Assembly (NCBI RefSeq): GCF_048544455.1
Contig: NC_133537.1
Span: forward strand, 314,112,238 to 314,176,237
Reading direction: 5' to 3'
DNA length: 64,000 nucleotides
Origin: Silene latifolia
Lineage: Eukaryota > Streptophyta > Magnoliopsida > Caryophyllales > Caryophyllaceae
Both the position numbers and the translations under genes were made by a program. The notes below the pieces were generated by a model that saw nothing but the letters and a program-made list of their open reading frames with translations, did no database searches and was not told the origin of the DNA. This document shows positions 47,962-59,454 of the stretch, piece by piece; the first letter of the stretch is position 1, and every line of letters starts with the position of its first letter.

Positions 47962-49464
47962 GTGCCCAGGTCAGAACTCAACCGTGTTTGTTCCCGTCCT
48001 TCCTCATTAATCTATTTTCATATTTGTAATCGGTTTTTACCATTTGAAATATTTTCAAACCTCTTTTATTTTATTTGCTTTTACAAGTTTTTAACCATAA
48101 AACATTTTTCGCCCTCGGTTCCTAATACCATGACAGTTTAATCCGTGTTCCGGTGATAATATTTGGTTAATAACATTTAAAAGGTATTTTAAAGCCTTTT
48201 ATTTCATTTCTTTACATTTTGAGAGGTAATTTAAAGCCTTTCATCATTTCTTTACATTTCCAAAATAAACATATTAGTCACCAACACAAAGTCATCCTTG
48301 GTTCCACATACCATGCCGGATTTCAACCCAGGTACGATGATGAGTATCGACTAATTATATTCAAATGAACTTAAAACAATTAGTTCATGATCATTCTCAA
48401 AACTATCCATGTCGAGTCGAACCCGACACCGAATATCATCAAAATAATTATGATTATTCGTGTCTCGTTCTTCAAATCAACAAATACGGTCTAAACGACC
48501 CTTTCAAACCAAAACGGGTTTAAATACCCACTTTTCAACACATTTCATAAACGTTTTTCGAATGGTCAGAGCACGGCATATAACCGTTAACTGACCCGCG
48601 CCTAAACATGCCTTTTATTTCTTTTTTTCAAAACCAGGGGAGATCCCCTAGCACCGCCAACAGGCTAGCGCCTCATGTGGCCGCCTGGTGCAGGGTCTGT
48701 TCCCTTTCCAGCATTAGTCTAGGACGATCCCGACTCCGACCAACCCGGATATGGGACGGATCAGATGACTATTTGCTCATTCAAAAATCACATTTGCAAA
48801 ATGCTTTACTAAGACAAATGGATCACGTTATGCACCATAAACCTAATACGGTAAATGGATGTTTAACTTCCGTCTTGCATGCAAATCAACCATAAATCCA
48901 ACTCGACATCTTATACTTGATACTTGGATTAAATCAACCGACTCAGAAAGATCTCACATGTTAGGTTTAAATTATTGGATGCGCATTCATGAATTTAAAC
49001 CGTTTTATCAACTTTTGCATTCAACCAACCAAGATCGATCAGTAGAGGCCGCTACCGCAGGTGGGATTAGGTGTCTAATTTAAGGGCTTCCCAATACATA
49101 CCTTCACCTCTTACTCAAAAACTTTGGATAGTGGACGACCTTATCCAGGGCGTACGAGAGTCATTCTAGAGATAGGATGCTAAAGAGGGACGATTCTTTA
49201 TCTTTAGTACCTATATCAAACCCTGCTTTATGCTTCATTTGACCGAGGTATAAAGTGGATTCGAACGGGTTCCAAGCATCCCACAAATGCTTGGTGCCGA
49301 CTACAAACATCTCTAATCGTTTCGAGACCCTTACCGAGACGAAACCGACCGATCTAAAACGATCCGGTCGAAAGCATTTTTACGCCGCTGTGTGTGGCTT
49401 TCAAAAGACTGCTGCACGTCCGCAGATCGACCGGGCTTATAGGTGGGCCGATGTCCACATTACT

Positions 49465-49936
49465 TCGTCAAATGAAAGAACATTGAATCAACCAACCACC
49501 CATTCTATCTTCAACCACCAACAAACACAAATTTTAAAGAATACCTCCGCCCATCACACTCAACGGCCACCGACGCCGACGACATTGTTACCGTCGTCGG
49601 CACTCCAGGGTTGTCAAATATGTCGTACACATCCTAAAAAGAATGCTCGTATTAGTTTTGAGGAATCAACACCACTAATTCACCACTCTTGTTTTTGAAT
49701 CAAAATCCAAAAATTGAAGTGTTGAACAACCAATTAACAGCACCATAAACAGCCTCTTATCTTTACATTTATGTACATGTTGCAACAAACAATTGGTTTT
49801 GGTTATTATTAGCAATTGCATCACCGTCATTTAATTTCTCTTTATTTGGCTTAAGGTTGGTGTTTATGGTGGTGGGGTGCAGTTTTTCAGATGGAGGTAG
49901 GGTTTCGCTTGTGGTCTATGTCAGTCATAGGCGGGG
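49465..49936. other. Internal DNA of the TIR transposon between B and E
   Basis: 472 bp with no gene. It contains an inverted repeat CGACGACA...GTCGTCGG near 49577-49600. An open frame at 49255-49698 straddles the end of B's LTR and is chance. Confidence 0.5.
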
Positions 49937-50047
49937 TGTAATACTCATCCTTTTAGGGACCCGTTGACCGACCTTAGAGGCGTGTTGTAGCCTTTGGGAA
50001 TTCGTACAAGCGGTGTCTCGTGTTGTGATAGGCCTTGGGATGAGTGG

Positions 50048-50142
50048 TACTCGATCTAGTCGAGGCTACTCGATCGAGTAGCTTGGGTACTCGATCGAGT
50101 AGAGGCCGCTCGATCGAGTGAGTTGGTTACTCGATCGAGTAG
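50048..50142. repeat. TACTCGATCGAGTA palindrome cluster, element E 5' LTR
   Basis: Five copies or near copies in 95 bp, ending about 18 bp before the TATA-like sequence GTTTATAATCG. The 3' LTR equivalent (60201-60298) has two single-base changes inside the palindromes. Confidence 0.85.
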
Positions 50143-50160
50143 CGTCTTTTCAGCGAGGGT

Positions 50161-50167
50161 TTATAAT
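50161..50167 (+). promoter_or_regulatory. Probable TATA element of E LTR
   Basis: GAGGGTTTATAATCGTG right after the palindrome cluster; conserved in the 3' LTR near 60317. A weaker match than the other TATA boxes in the window. Confidence 0.4.
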
Positions 50168-51256
50168 CGTGTTAAAGTAGAATCGCAAATCATTTCCGCC
50201 TCCTTCCTTCAGACCTAGATGTCGCCTTACCTCATTTCCTTCACCATAGTTTCTTCTATGGGAGCCTTTGAGGATGTTTGTGCCTTGGGGATAGGTTGCT
50301 TGAGTCGGGTAGCGGACTTGACGCCGATATGCGATGCGTAGCTATGTCATCATCATCATCTTTGTCATTGTTGTTTCTTGTAGGGTGGTAGCGATAGTAA
50401 TAGGTGTTTGTACTATTTGTATAGGGGTTTTGATTGCTTGGTTGATGTCATGTGATTGATCAAGGAATCGCTGTGGTTGGCTAAAGGTAGGTTCGCCTAC
50501 TCAGTTTCTGTCGGTTGTTTAGTGTGTCGGTTGTTGTGTTGATTGTAGTGTCAGTGGTTGTTTGATTATGGTAATCGGTTGGGGTTGTGTTGTTTCGTTT
50601 GTTGTTGTGGTGGTGCAGCTGAATGTGAATGATTGTCTATGGTTCTCGAGGTGCGTCCTCGGCTGAGTGGAGTCACTTGTGGGAGTGGCTTCACGCCCTA
50701 GTTTCGCCCTCCGTGGAACCCGCCATGGGAGGGGATGTGCACATTAATGGGACAGGGTTATCGCTCAGTGTGATGAACGGGGCATAGGTGGGAACGGATG
50801 CGGTCCCCCACTGGCAGGGATGGTCCAATGGACAGTCGGTGACGGTGATTGATCGGAGATGTGGTGTGTGTGTGTGTGTTTTGCGTACTTGTGTATTGTC
50901 TATGGTTGTTGTTGTGTTGCCTCAGTTGCTGACCTTGTGTGGTTTGTCTTTGTTTGGTTTGTTGTGTCTGCCGTGATCCCTTATGGTGAGCAGTCGGTCT
51001 TTCAGGTGAGGTCTTGGATGATAGCTGGAGTCTTGGCAGGAATGGGTCTTTCGCAAGTTACGTCAGAGATAGTTCACATAAGGATGTTGAGTTGTATCTT
51101 TTGTTTTAGTAGTTTGGTTAGATCACTTGTAATAATTGTAAATGTTCTTTTATCGACTTTTGATTATTACTTTCCTCGGGTAACCGAGATGGTAATGCCT
51201 TTATATGCTAGGGAAGGTCTTGTTAAGGCTCGTTGGTATATGGGGGTGTTACAAAG

Positions 51257-51268
51257 TGGTATCAGAGC
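51257..51268 (+). other. Element E primer-binding site (initiator-Met type)
   Basis: TGGTATCAGAGC, 3 bp after the LTR end, identical to that of element C. Confidence 0.9.
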
Positions 51269-51969
51269 GGCGATTTTGGAACCTGTAATAAATGAGCCTA
51301 ATGAACGTAGAGAGTCTAATAAAATGAACCTGGTGTATGTATATTTGGAGCCCCAGCCAATGCTAGATTTTGGGTGAGTAGGCGCCCTCATCTCAAAATC
51401 ATGGCCCCATTATGCTTAAGCCAGTCACTGGGTAAGGGAAAGTTGAGTCGATAATTATGTGCCTAGTGTGTATAGTGGTTATGTTAGAAATAGCTGCGTG
51501 AATAGTGGTTACGATAGAATTAGTTGCGATGAAATCTCTGTTGATAATAATACGTATGATTAGAGATGGAGGTGCATGAAAGTAGTGGAAGTGGTGGAAA
51601 TCTCGTAGTACATGACAGTGGGTATGATGTAGTGATGGTGACGATTGTTCCGGATAGTTGGTGTTAGTGGTCAATATGATGAACTTGTGAGCCTTGTGTG
51701 TGTAGTAATACTGATAATTTATAAGTTGTGGATTTGTGGTGATGATTATCAAAATAGTATTGGATGAATATGATAGATGATTGGTTGAATGCTTCCACAT
51801 GTGACATGATCAAGTTGAGAAAACTAGTTTGTATATGTTGTGGTATAGTTAAATTTCTAGTAGATTTGAATGGCAAGTAATGGTTGAATGATTAGATGAA
51901 TGCTTAAAGTGATATGATTAGTGGTTACATTGTCAAAGATACTAGTGCGTGATTGGAATTTCTTTGTTA
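51269..51969. other. Element E internal region before F, non-coding
   Basis: No gag-like frame despite its position directly after the PBS. G+T-rich on the plus strand, as in the LTR. F is inserted at its end. Confidence 0.65.
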
Positions 51970-51974
51970 TAGTC

Positions 51975-52093
51975 TATTAGGATTATGTATTGTATTTTAC
52001 GAAGCCCAAATGACGGAGTCCGTCTATGTGTAATCTATTTAAGCCGAGTTAAGGCTAATTAATGAATAACACATAACATTACCTCTCTTAACA
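51975..52093 (+). repeat. Element F 5' LTR (119 bp)
   Basis: Starts TATTAGGATTATG and ends CTCTCTTAACA. It differs from 56488-56606 by three substitutions. Unusually short for a copia LTR. Confidence 0.92.
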
Positions 52094-52103
52094 TGGTATC
52101 AGG
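52094..52103 (+). other. Element F primer-binding site
   Basis: TGGTATCAGG directly abuts the LTR. Ten bases, of which nine match the initiator-Met PBS before it diverges. Confidence 0.75.
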
Positions 52104-52192
52104 ATTAGGTTTCGATCTTCTGAAAACCTAATAACGACAAACCCTAATAAAAAACAAAACCCTACACGACGAAGATCCTTTCTTCCGTCGCA

Positions 52193-53220
52193 ATGGCCAG
52201 TGACGACGACGTTGTTCCGACTCCTAAAATTGATTCAACTTCACCATACTACCTCGGTTCCCATGGTGTTCCCGAGGCAAAAATCTCGAACGTGGTCCTC
52301 CGTCGTGACAACTACGACGATTGGAAGAATTCTATGCGAATGTCCTTGAAATCGCGCCGCAAATACGGTTTCATCGACGGCTCAATCAAAAAGCCGAATG
52401 ATCCCTTCTACCTTGAAAATTGGGAAGTTGTTCATTGTACTCTTGTGCAATGGATACACAACACCATCGATCCTTCTCTCCGTGACATGATTTCGTATGT
52501 CGAGGATGCATCCGTTTTGTGGAAAGATTTGGTTGCGCAATTCTCGGTTGTTGACGGTACTGTGATTCATAATCTCAAAACTCAACTTCATAATTGCATT
52601 CAAACTAAAGGTATGGATGTTATGACTTATTACGGAAAACTTAAATCTATTTGGGACTCTCTTGCTGTCCATGAGCCCCTTTTTGCTTGTCAGTGTGGAG
52701 GTTGCAAGTGTAATATCGGTACTGATGCTACTAAGCGTCTCCGTCAATTTTTTATGGGACTTGATTCCACTTTGTATGGTAATATTCGGTCACAACAACT
52801 TCAATTGGACCCCCTCCCTTATCTTACTCATCCTTATCACGCGGTTCTCCAGGAGGAGCGGCTTCGTTCTCCCTCCCAGTCTGTGGTGGAAGCTAATGAT
52901 GCCGTTGCTTTTACCACACCGCGTCAGCCCTTATTCTGTCAGTTTTGTGATACAAGAGGCCATGAGTCCTCCACTTGTTATATTAAATTGCAGCGTTTTC
53001 CGGATTTGTGGGTTGATCGCCCCCGTTCTCTTGCTGAATTGCGACGGGTTCGGGCTGCTAGGTGTTCTCGTGGGGGTTCTGGTTCGTCTGCTGGACCGCG
53101 TGACAGTTCGGGTGCCACCGGTGCGGCCTCGGGCAGCGGGTCAGGAGCTGCTTCAGACCGTATCGTGCAAGCCAACATGGTCTCGGGTGTCTCAATGAAT
53201 TCCGTGCTTACCTCGGATCG
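52193..53220 (+). pseudogene. gag: Element F gag
   Basis: Start ATG 52193 (MASDDDVVPTPKIDSTSPYY), 100 bp after the PBS. Copia gag signatures: LRRDNYDDWKNSMRMSLKSR, then ELEN-type blocks and MTYYGKLKSIWDSLAVHEPL. A CCHC knuckle, CQFCDTRGHESSTC (C-x2-C-x4-H-x4-C), is near 52936-52977. A Gly/Ser/Ala-rich linker leads to protease. This part is uninterrupted and is in the same frame as protease and the first part of integrase. Confidence 0.9.
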
Positions 53221-54420
53221 TCTCAGTGGTATGTGTTTTTGGATTATTGATACAGGAGCTTCAAATCATGTTACAGAAGATATTTCTTGTTTAACGGATT
53301 GTCATACTATTGCGGCTCGACCTGTTGGTCTCCCTAATGGGCAGCGGGTTGTGTCCACTATCATGGGTTTGGCGTATATTAACTCTTCTCTTTCCCTTAG
53401 TCGAGTTCTTTATGTACCGAGCCTTACATGTAGTTTGTTATCCGTGTCTCAGCTTACCTCCGATCGTGATTTTGTGTTAGAATTTGCTAAAAACTCTTGT
53501 TTTATACAGGACCGTTCTTTGAAGACGACGATTGGAGTAGGTGAGCTACGGGATGGATTGTATTGGATTCGTGCATGTGCTCCTTCGACGGATATTCATC
53601 AAGTAAGTGCTCTGGGCTCTCGTGACCTTTGGCATCATCGTCTTGGGCATCCGTCTGATCAAGTCGTCAAGACCATTCCTTTTGCTAGTACTTTGAATTT
53701 TAATAAATATTGGGTGTGCGATGTTTGTCATTTAGCCATGCAACATCGTTGTAGTTTTTGCAATAATGAACAGCGTGCTTTGTGTGTTTTTGATCTCATA
53801 CATTGTGATTTATGGGGTCCTTATCGCATTTCATCATCTTGTGGTGCGAAGTATTTTTTGACAATAGTGGATGATTTTTCTCGCGCTACTTGGGTTTATT
53901 TATTGCTTGATAAAACAGAGGTGACCGATATGTTTATGAATTTCATTAATTTGGTCTCGACTCAATTCTCTCTAAAACTCTTAAAGTTGTGCAAAGTGAC
54001 AATGGTACGGAGTTTAATTGTATGGCGGGATATTTTTTTGCTCATGGGATTCGATTTCAAAAGTCGTGTGTAGGTACGCCTCAACAGAATGGGCGGGTTG
54101 AGCGCAAACATCGTCATATTTTGAATGTAGCTCGATCTCTTTTATTCCAAGTTGATTTAGATAAATCGTTTTGGGGTGAAAGTATACTTATTGTTGTCTT
54201 TCTTATCAACCGTACCCCTTCTCCTCTCATTGATAATAAAACTCTCTATGAATGCTTGTATGGAGTCAGACCATCTTATGCCAATTTGCGTGTTTTCGGT
54301 TGTCTAGCATTTGCCCATAATCAGGTCACTCATGGAGATAAGTTTGCCAAAAGAAGTCTAAAATGTATCTTTGTTGGATACCCGAGCGATAAAAAAGGGG
54401 TGGAAAATATATGACCTTGA
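53221..54420 (+). pseudogene. INT: Element F protease and integrase
   Basis: The protease active site is FWIIDTGASNHVTED near 53240-53285. The integrase zinc region is DLWHHRLGHPSDQVVK...CDVCHLAMQH (53628-53745), and the core begins DLIHCDLWGPYRISSSCGAK. A two-base slip in a CT run (53966-53973) shifts the frame just before the second catalytic Asp (QSDNGTEF), and the core continues at 53989 with the E in NGRVERKHRHIL. A further shift in an A/G run near 54390-54405 follows KCIFVGYPSDKKG. Confidence 0.9.
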
Positions 54421-55760
54421 GACGAAATCGTTTTTTGTTTCGCGTGACATTGTTTTCCACGAGTCGGTCTTTCCTTTTTCTACCACAACCTCGCCCACTG
54501 TGCCTTCCCCTACTGTTTTTTCCGATGAACCATTTAATGGTTCTTCATCCTTTGACACACCAGGAACACATTCAGGGGGGAAGCTACTGTCGGGCCTGCT
54601 ACGGGAGAAATGGGCAGTGGGCCGGATACAGCCGGGCCTGCTACTGACGTGGGTACATTGGATAATGGGTCGGAGGATACGGGTACAGGGAATGCTACGA
54701 ATTCGGTTGAAAATAATGGCCAAAATGTCGATGAGAATATGGGTAAAGGTCATCGCATTAAATTTCCGAATTCTCAACTCCAGGGCTATGTGTTTTGCAC
54801 GACACGCAATCCATCCTCGTCCTCTAGCTCTTCCACTACTTCCACGTCGTCTTTAGGTACGCCTTATGACTTAGCAAATTATATTAATTGCAATTCTTTT
54901 TCGAAGAAACATCGATCTTTTATTGCAGCTATTACCTCCGGGGTTGAACCACCGTCCTTTAAAGAAGCCATCCGAGACAGTGGTTGGTGTGAAGCCATGA
55001 AGGCTGAAATCGATGCTCTCGAAAGAAATGAAACATGGGAGCTCACCGATCTTCCCGTTGACAAAAAGGCTCTTGGTTGTCGGTAGGTCTATAAAATTAA
55101 ATATAAATCTGATGGTACAGTTGAACGCCTTAAAGCTCGCCTTATTGTTTTTCGTAATCATCAAGTTGAAGGTTTGGATTATGGAGAAACGTTTGCACCT
55201 GTAGTTAAGATGGTCACCATTCGTGCCTTCTTGACCGTTGCAGCTATAAACAATTGGAAATTACACCAGATAGATGTGCACAATGCGTTCTTGCACGAGG
55301 AACTTGACGAGGAATTTTATATGAGACTCCCTCCGGGTTTCAGTCGAGGCAAGGAAGGCAAGGTATGTCGTTTAAAGAAATCTTTGTACGGTTACGACAA
55401 GCACCGAGGTGTTGGTTTGCCAAATTGACCGCTGCATTGAAAGATTTTGGGTTTGTTCAATCTTATTCCGATTACTCCTTATTTTCTTTTGCGCAGGATA
55501 CAGTCCGTTTATTTGTCCTTATTTACGTGGATGATCTTGTAATTGCGGGTAACGACTCAGTTGCAATTGCCAAATTTAAGTCCTATTTGGGTGAATGTTT
55601 TCATATGAAAGACCTGGGGAAACTTAAATACTTTCTTGGCCTAGAGGTGTCGCGAAGCAAAGAGGGCATTTATCTTAGTCAACGGAAGTACGCTCTTGAT
55701 ATAATTGCTGAGACAGGTCTTCTTGGTTCCAAACCCGCGGCTACGCCCATCGAGCAAAAT
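54421..55760 (+). pseudogene. RT: Element F integrase C-terminal linker and reverse transcriptase
   Basis: After a G-run shift near 54577-54582 the frame runs through a Ser/Thr-rich linker into RT (GWCEAMKAEIDALERNETWE, about 54985). TAG 55084-55086 replaces the Trp of the usual W-V-Y-K-I-K motif. Then LDYGETFAPVVKMVTIRAFL, HQIDVHNAFLHEEL, a shift near 55390, RLRQAPRCWFAKL, and the catalytic box LIYVDDLVIAG (about 55525-55557). Confidence 0.9.
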
Positions 55761-56480
55761 CACCGACTTGGGCTCGCTTCTGGTCCGTTGTGTGAGGATG
55801 TTGAGGCCTATAGGCGACTCATTGGTCGTCTTGTTTATCTTGCAGTGACGCTCCCTGATTTGTCTTATGCAGTACATATTTTGTCCCGCTTTTTGAGCAA
55901 CCCGCATAGTGAGCATATGGCAGCTGCTCATCGTGTTGTTCGCTATCTTAAAGGTAGTCCAGGCCAAGGTATTCTTCTACGTGCTGATCGTCCTCTCTCT
56001 ATATCTGGCTGGTGTGATTCCGATTGGGGAGGTTGTCCCACTTCAAGACGGTCCATTACAGGTTGGTTTGTCACTCTTGGCAACTCTCCTATTTCTTGGA
56101 AAACCAAGAAACATCAAACCGTCTCCCTTTCTTCTAATGAAGCAGAATATCGGTCTATGACTCAGCTGGTGTGTGAATTGAAGTGGCTAAAAGGCCTCTT
56201 ACTTAGCCTTGATGTTCTTGTCACGGCACCCATCTCCATTTTCTCTGATAGCAAGTCCGCGTTGGATTTGGCCCGTAATCCGGTTTTTCATGAACGAACC
56301 AAACACATTGAGATCAACTGTCATTTCATTCGCGATGCGATCGTTGACGGTTTGGTCTCTCCGAGGCATGTTTCGACAAATGAACAGCTAGCTGACATTT
56401 TTACGAAGGCTTTCGGCGTTCCACAGTTTACATGTCTACTCCGCAAGCTGGGCATTCTTTATCTTCATGCTCCAGCTTGA
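55761..56480 (+). pseudogene. RH: Element F RNase H
   Basis: Uninterrupted frame with the copia RNase H signatures GWCDSDWGGCPTSRRSITGW, SWKTKKHQTVSLSSNEAEYR, ISIFSDSKSALDLARNPVFH and NEQLADIFTKAF. It ends at TGA 56478-56480, followed almost at once by the G-rich PPT. Confidence 0.92.
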
Positions 56481-56487
56481 GGGGGGG
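56478..56487 (+). other. Element F polypurine tract
   Basis: TGAGGGGGGG ends immediately before the 3' LTR at 56488 and overlaps the pol stop codon. Confidence 0.75.
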
Positions 56488-56606
56488 TATTAGGATTATG
56501 TATTGTATTTTATGAAGCCCAAATGACGGAGTCCGTCTATGTGTAATCTATTTAAGCTGAGTTAAGGCTAATTAATGAATAACACACAACATTACCTCTC
56601 TTAACA
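56488..56606 (+). repeat. Element F 3' LTR (119 bp)
   Basis: It pairs with 51975-52093 and is followed by tagtc (56607-56611). Confidence 0.93.
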
Positions 56607-56611
56607 TAGTC

Positions 56612-57245
56612 ACACTTGTATGAGTAGAAATAGGAGGATATGCATGATAAAATAAAACTAAGAGATTAAACATTTAATTGGTTAACGGTTGGCATAAAAT
56701 AAAACGAATGTGATTAGTGGAGTAATGTGTTTGCAAGGATATATGTTTTGAGCTTGTGTAGTAGTAATAATACGTGAATTGGTATAATAATCTGTGACGG
56801 TTTCCAAACTTATTTTGGAATAGACACGCGTTGCTGTTTTGCAGGGATTTTATTTAGACTCGTAATTGTTGACTGTGTATCTAGCCTTGCTTGACCGAGT
56901 ATGAGTGCTTACTAGACCGAGTAGACCTCAGTCGATCTAGTTAGGAAGCTATAACGTCGAGAAAGTTGGAATTCCCTACGGAAACTCGACCGAGTAGCTC
57001 CAACTCGTTCGAGTGGAGGCCACTCGATCGAGTACCATACTTACTCGATCGAGTAAGTGCTAAAGTACCCAGAAAATAGCGGGTTCATAAACCCTTTCTT
57101 TTGTTCATTCTTTCTGCTCCTTCCTTATTTTCGCAAACCCTAATTCCCAAATCCCTCTCAAGCCCTTTGATTCTTGTGATTGTGGTGCTTCAATTTGGTG
57201 ATTTTCTTGCTTGAATTCGTTCTTTTTGCTTTCTAATTGATCAAG
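56612..57245 (+). promoter_or_regulatory. Element E internal promoter and leader exon region
   Basis: It contains degenerate then perfect TACTCGATCGAGTA copies (56892-57057), then GGGTTCATAAACCC (about 57080) and a C/T-rich leader with CCCTAATTCCCAAATCCC, ending in a splice donor at 57246. This looks like a plant pol II promoter and 5' untranslated exon for ORF1, but transcription is unproven. Confidence 0.45.
56984..57057. repeat. TACTCGATCGAGTA cluster in element E internal region
   Basis: Four copies (ACTCGACCGAGTAG, ACTCGTTCGAGTGG, ACTCGATCGAGTAC, ACTCGATCGAGTAA) upstream of the ORF1 leader, with degenerate copies back to 56892. Confidence 0.8.
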
Positions 57246-57883
57246 GTATGAATGCTTACTCTATTTTGATATTTTTAATTAGTTAGAATCATGTAGGATG
57301 ATGAAAAGTGTTGAAAAATCGATTTACATGTGTTAAAATTTGCTTCTAATTGTTGCAATATGATCTAGGTGCTTTCCTTTGATGATTATTGTTGTTAATT
57401 ATGCAAAAATCGAATCAAATTGGGAAAAAAAGATGTCTCGAAATTTTTAGGGTTTGAGAAATTGAATTGATTTTTGGTTGTCTATTATATGTAAAAAGAT
57501 GAAAATTGAGTAATATGTGTTATATATATCATGTATAGGGTTGATTTTTGTGATTTTCACTCAAAAATTTGTCTAAAAACTTCGTCTTAAAAGTGCCCAA
57601 ACTGAATTTCGTCTCATGTTATTGTGAAATTGGTTGGTATATGAAGATGTTTTGAAGGTTTGCTTTATAAAGGAGGTAGTAATAATGATAATTCATGCCA
57701 AATATGTCAAAAATTTTACAGCTGTAGAGACCGTCTGATAACTGGAAATTGGAAATTTTACTCGTAAGTTTGGGATTGTTGGTGATAGTGTGTACTTAGA
57801 TGATTCTTTTATGATCAAACATGTATGCTTTTGTATGTTTTAGTGTATATGTGGTGGTATATTTAAATTGTATGCTGAAACAG
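57246..57883 (+). other. Probable intron in the ORF1 leader of element E (638 nt)
   Basis: Donor ATCAAG|GTATGAAT at 57246, acceptor GCTGAAACAG| at 57883, T-rich throughout. The first base after the acceptor is the A of the ORF1 ATG. No other role is evident for this stretch. Confidence 0.5.
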
Positions 57884-59454
57884 ATGTCGAGACCGACAGT
57901 AGGGACCAGACAGAGTAAGAGGGGTAGGGCTTTTAAGCCCGAAATCGGGGAGGGGAGTGGACCGGTAGTACCGGCTATACCCGAGTACCCGTCTGTGGTA
58001 TTTGTTGATTTCACACAAAGAAAAAGGTTTGTGGCTTTACAGACTCGTAAGATGAGACCGACCCGCTGCATTGACACGACCCTTTTGGATGATTTGGGTA
58101 TTGAGACTGATGTCAGACACATCTTTGAGACTTTGGAGTTGACCGGACTATATCGCCTACGAAAGCATTCGTATGCCTTTCTGACCCTCGAGTTCATGAG
58201 CTCGTTTAAATACGAGCCGGTGGAACAAACTGTGGAGTTCCGCCTCATGAACACCAGCTTTGTCTTGACCATGGACTTGTTTGCTTCTCACCTTGGCTTG
58301 GCTAAGTCTGCCAAGGGAGCCCTTCGTGACATACCGTCCGAGTGTGGGGTTTGCAGTCTTATGCCTTGTATCACCGGAAAATCAGCTCCCACTGCTAGTA
58401 ACATGTTGATCAATGATGTGCAACATGTCACTTTGAAGATCTTTCTTCGTGCTTTGTCGTGTCTCCTCTACGAGAGATCGGATGTAATTAAGTTGAACTC
58501 ACACGAGTTGATGCTTCTGATGGCGTACCTTAACCCCGAGCGGACTGAGAGAGTGACCTTTAGTGCTCCCGCCATAGTACGTGCCAGTTTAACTTTGATG
58601 GCCTCATTTGACACTAGGATCCTGAGTTGTGGTGCCATTGCCACACGTTTAGCTGAGAAGCTAACTTCCTTTGAGGCTTCCCCGACCTACACCCCTTTAG
58701 CCACCCCGGTAGCTACCTTGGACAGAGCTTACTTCCTCGACCTGAAATGGTTGAGAACCTTGGAGGATGGCAGTTTAGCGTGGAGGGTGTGGGGCATGAG
58801 TTGGATGAAGATACCAGCTCCTGAGCACCTCCCACCGACAGAGCCTTTACCTGCGGCAGGTATATCTGCCGATTCTAATGAGGAGGAGGAGGAGGATGCG
58901 CGTCCTGCGAGGCAGACGTATTTCATCCACCCGGAGATCCTCCGAGTCATGCCTGAGCCGAGGAAGGGGGAGAACGTGAGGGCTGAGGAGGATCGATCTA
59001 GGATGGGGAGAGGGCCACGCCGAGTGCGAGAGAGTGTGGCTGAGACTCAGCCACAGCAGCCGGTACCACCACAGTATCCGTTTCCTGGTTACCCTTCTTT
59101 GATACCCCAGAGATGCGTGAGAGCTACCTTGCCGAGAGAGTGTCCTCTACCTTGACGATCCGGAACTTGCATGAGATGGCGTATGTTCAGGGAATTGGGA
59201 CCTCGGGGCCTCATCCGGTTTGGTGGAGGGGAGTCGGGGACAGCAGCGGGGTTTTCCACTCTTATGGGGTGGATATGTATACATGGGGAGCGCCTCAGTT
59301 ATACCCTTATGGTGGTTTGACCCCTTGGTACGTGAGACCAGATGCTGGAGCCGGTGGTGATGCGGGTCTTGGTGCGTCAGGAGCAAGCACTTCGGGTGGT
59401 GGTGGTGGAGATGAGGATGCCGTGATGAACGAGCAGCAGCAGCAGCAGGAGTGA
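57884..59454 (+). pseudogene. Element E ORF1 (Athila ORF1-like), one frameshift
   Basis: ATG 57884 (MSRPTVGTRQSKRGRAFKPE). It shares with element D ORF1 the pattern DDLGIETDVRHIFETLELTG, HSYAFLTLEFMSSFKY, EFRLMNTSFVLTMDLFASHL and a helical C-terminal half. An acidic run (SNEEEEEDARPAR) and a Pro/Gln-rich tail follow. A one-base shift near 59112 moves to the frame that ends at TGA 59452-59454 after a Gly-rich stretch and a run of Gln. No signal peptide or membrane span. It is the element's only gene, so a role in trans or in RNA packaging can only be guessed. Confidence 0.78.

Larger units (their letters stand above)
10988..49459 (+). mobile_element. Element B: giant Ogre/Tat-type Ty3/gypsy retrotransposon, interrupted by C and D
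   Basis: TGTAGATACCC...GATGTCCACA LTRs are flanked by ttact at 10983-10987 and 49460-49464. After subtracting C, D and their TSDs it measures about 19.6 kb with 2.49-kb LTRs, in the size class of Ogre elements. Order: 5' LTR, PBS, long leader with tandem repeats, gag (split by C), protease, RT, two RNase H domains, integrase, antisense gene, tandem repeats, PPT, 3' LTR (split by D). Dual RNase H and an antisense gene again mark the Tat lineage. Many stops and frameshifts show that it is dead. Confidence 0.9.
35467..49459 (+). repeat. Element B 3' LTR, split by element D
   Basis: The two pieces 35467-36461 and 47967-49459 (995 + 1493 = 2488 bp) together match the 2493-bp 5' LTR. They are separated by D and its TSD copy gtgcc at 47962-47966. 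It ends GATGTCCACA, followed by ttact (49460-49464). Confidence 0.9.
49937..51253 (+). repeat. Element E 5' LTR (1317 bp)
   Basis: It pairs with 60091-61400. It contains a five-copy TACTCGATCGAGTA cluster (50048-50142), a TATA-like TTATAAT (50161-50167), a TG microsatellite (about 50861-50880, shortened in the 3' copy) and a segment shared with element C (GAGTGGAGTCACTTG...GATGTGCACATTAATGG). Confidence 0.92.
51975..56606 (+). mobile_element. Element F: Ty1/copia retrotransposon with 119-bp LTRs, inserted in E
   Basis: 4.6 kb with tagtc duplicated at 51970-51974 and 56607-56611. Integrase precedes RT, so it is copia-type. Gag, protease, integrase, RT and RNase H are all present in one polyprotein order but with five visible lesions. 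Its LTRs start TA rather than TG and differ at three of 119 positions, two of them C-to-T at CpG. Confidence 0.93.

Noticed and set aside
49255..49698. 147-codon frame across the end of element B
   Set aside because: It crosses an element boundary (LTR end 49459 and TSD), so it cannot be an evolved gene.
50788..51377. Hydrophobic Val/Cys-rich frames in E LTR (also 61005-61256)
   Set aside because: They derive from TG and GTTGTTG runs within the LTR. The microsatellite length differs between LTRs and breaks the frame.
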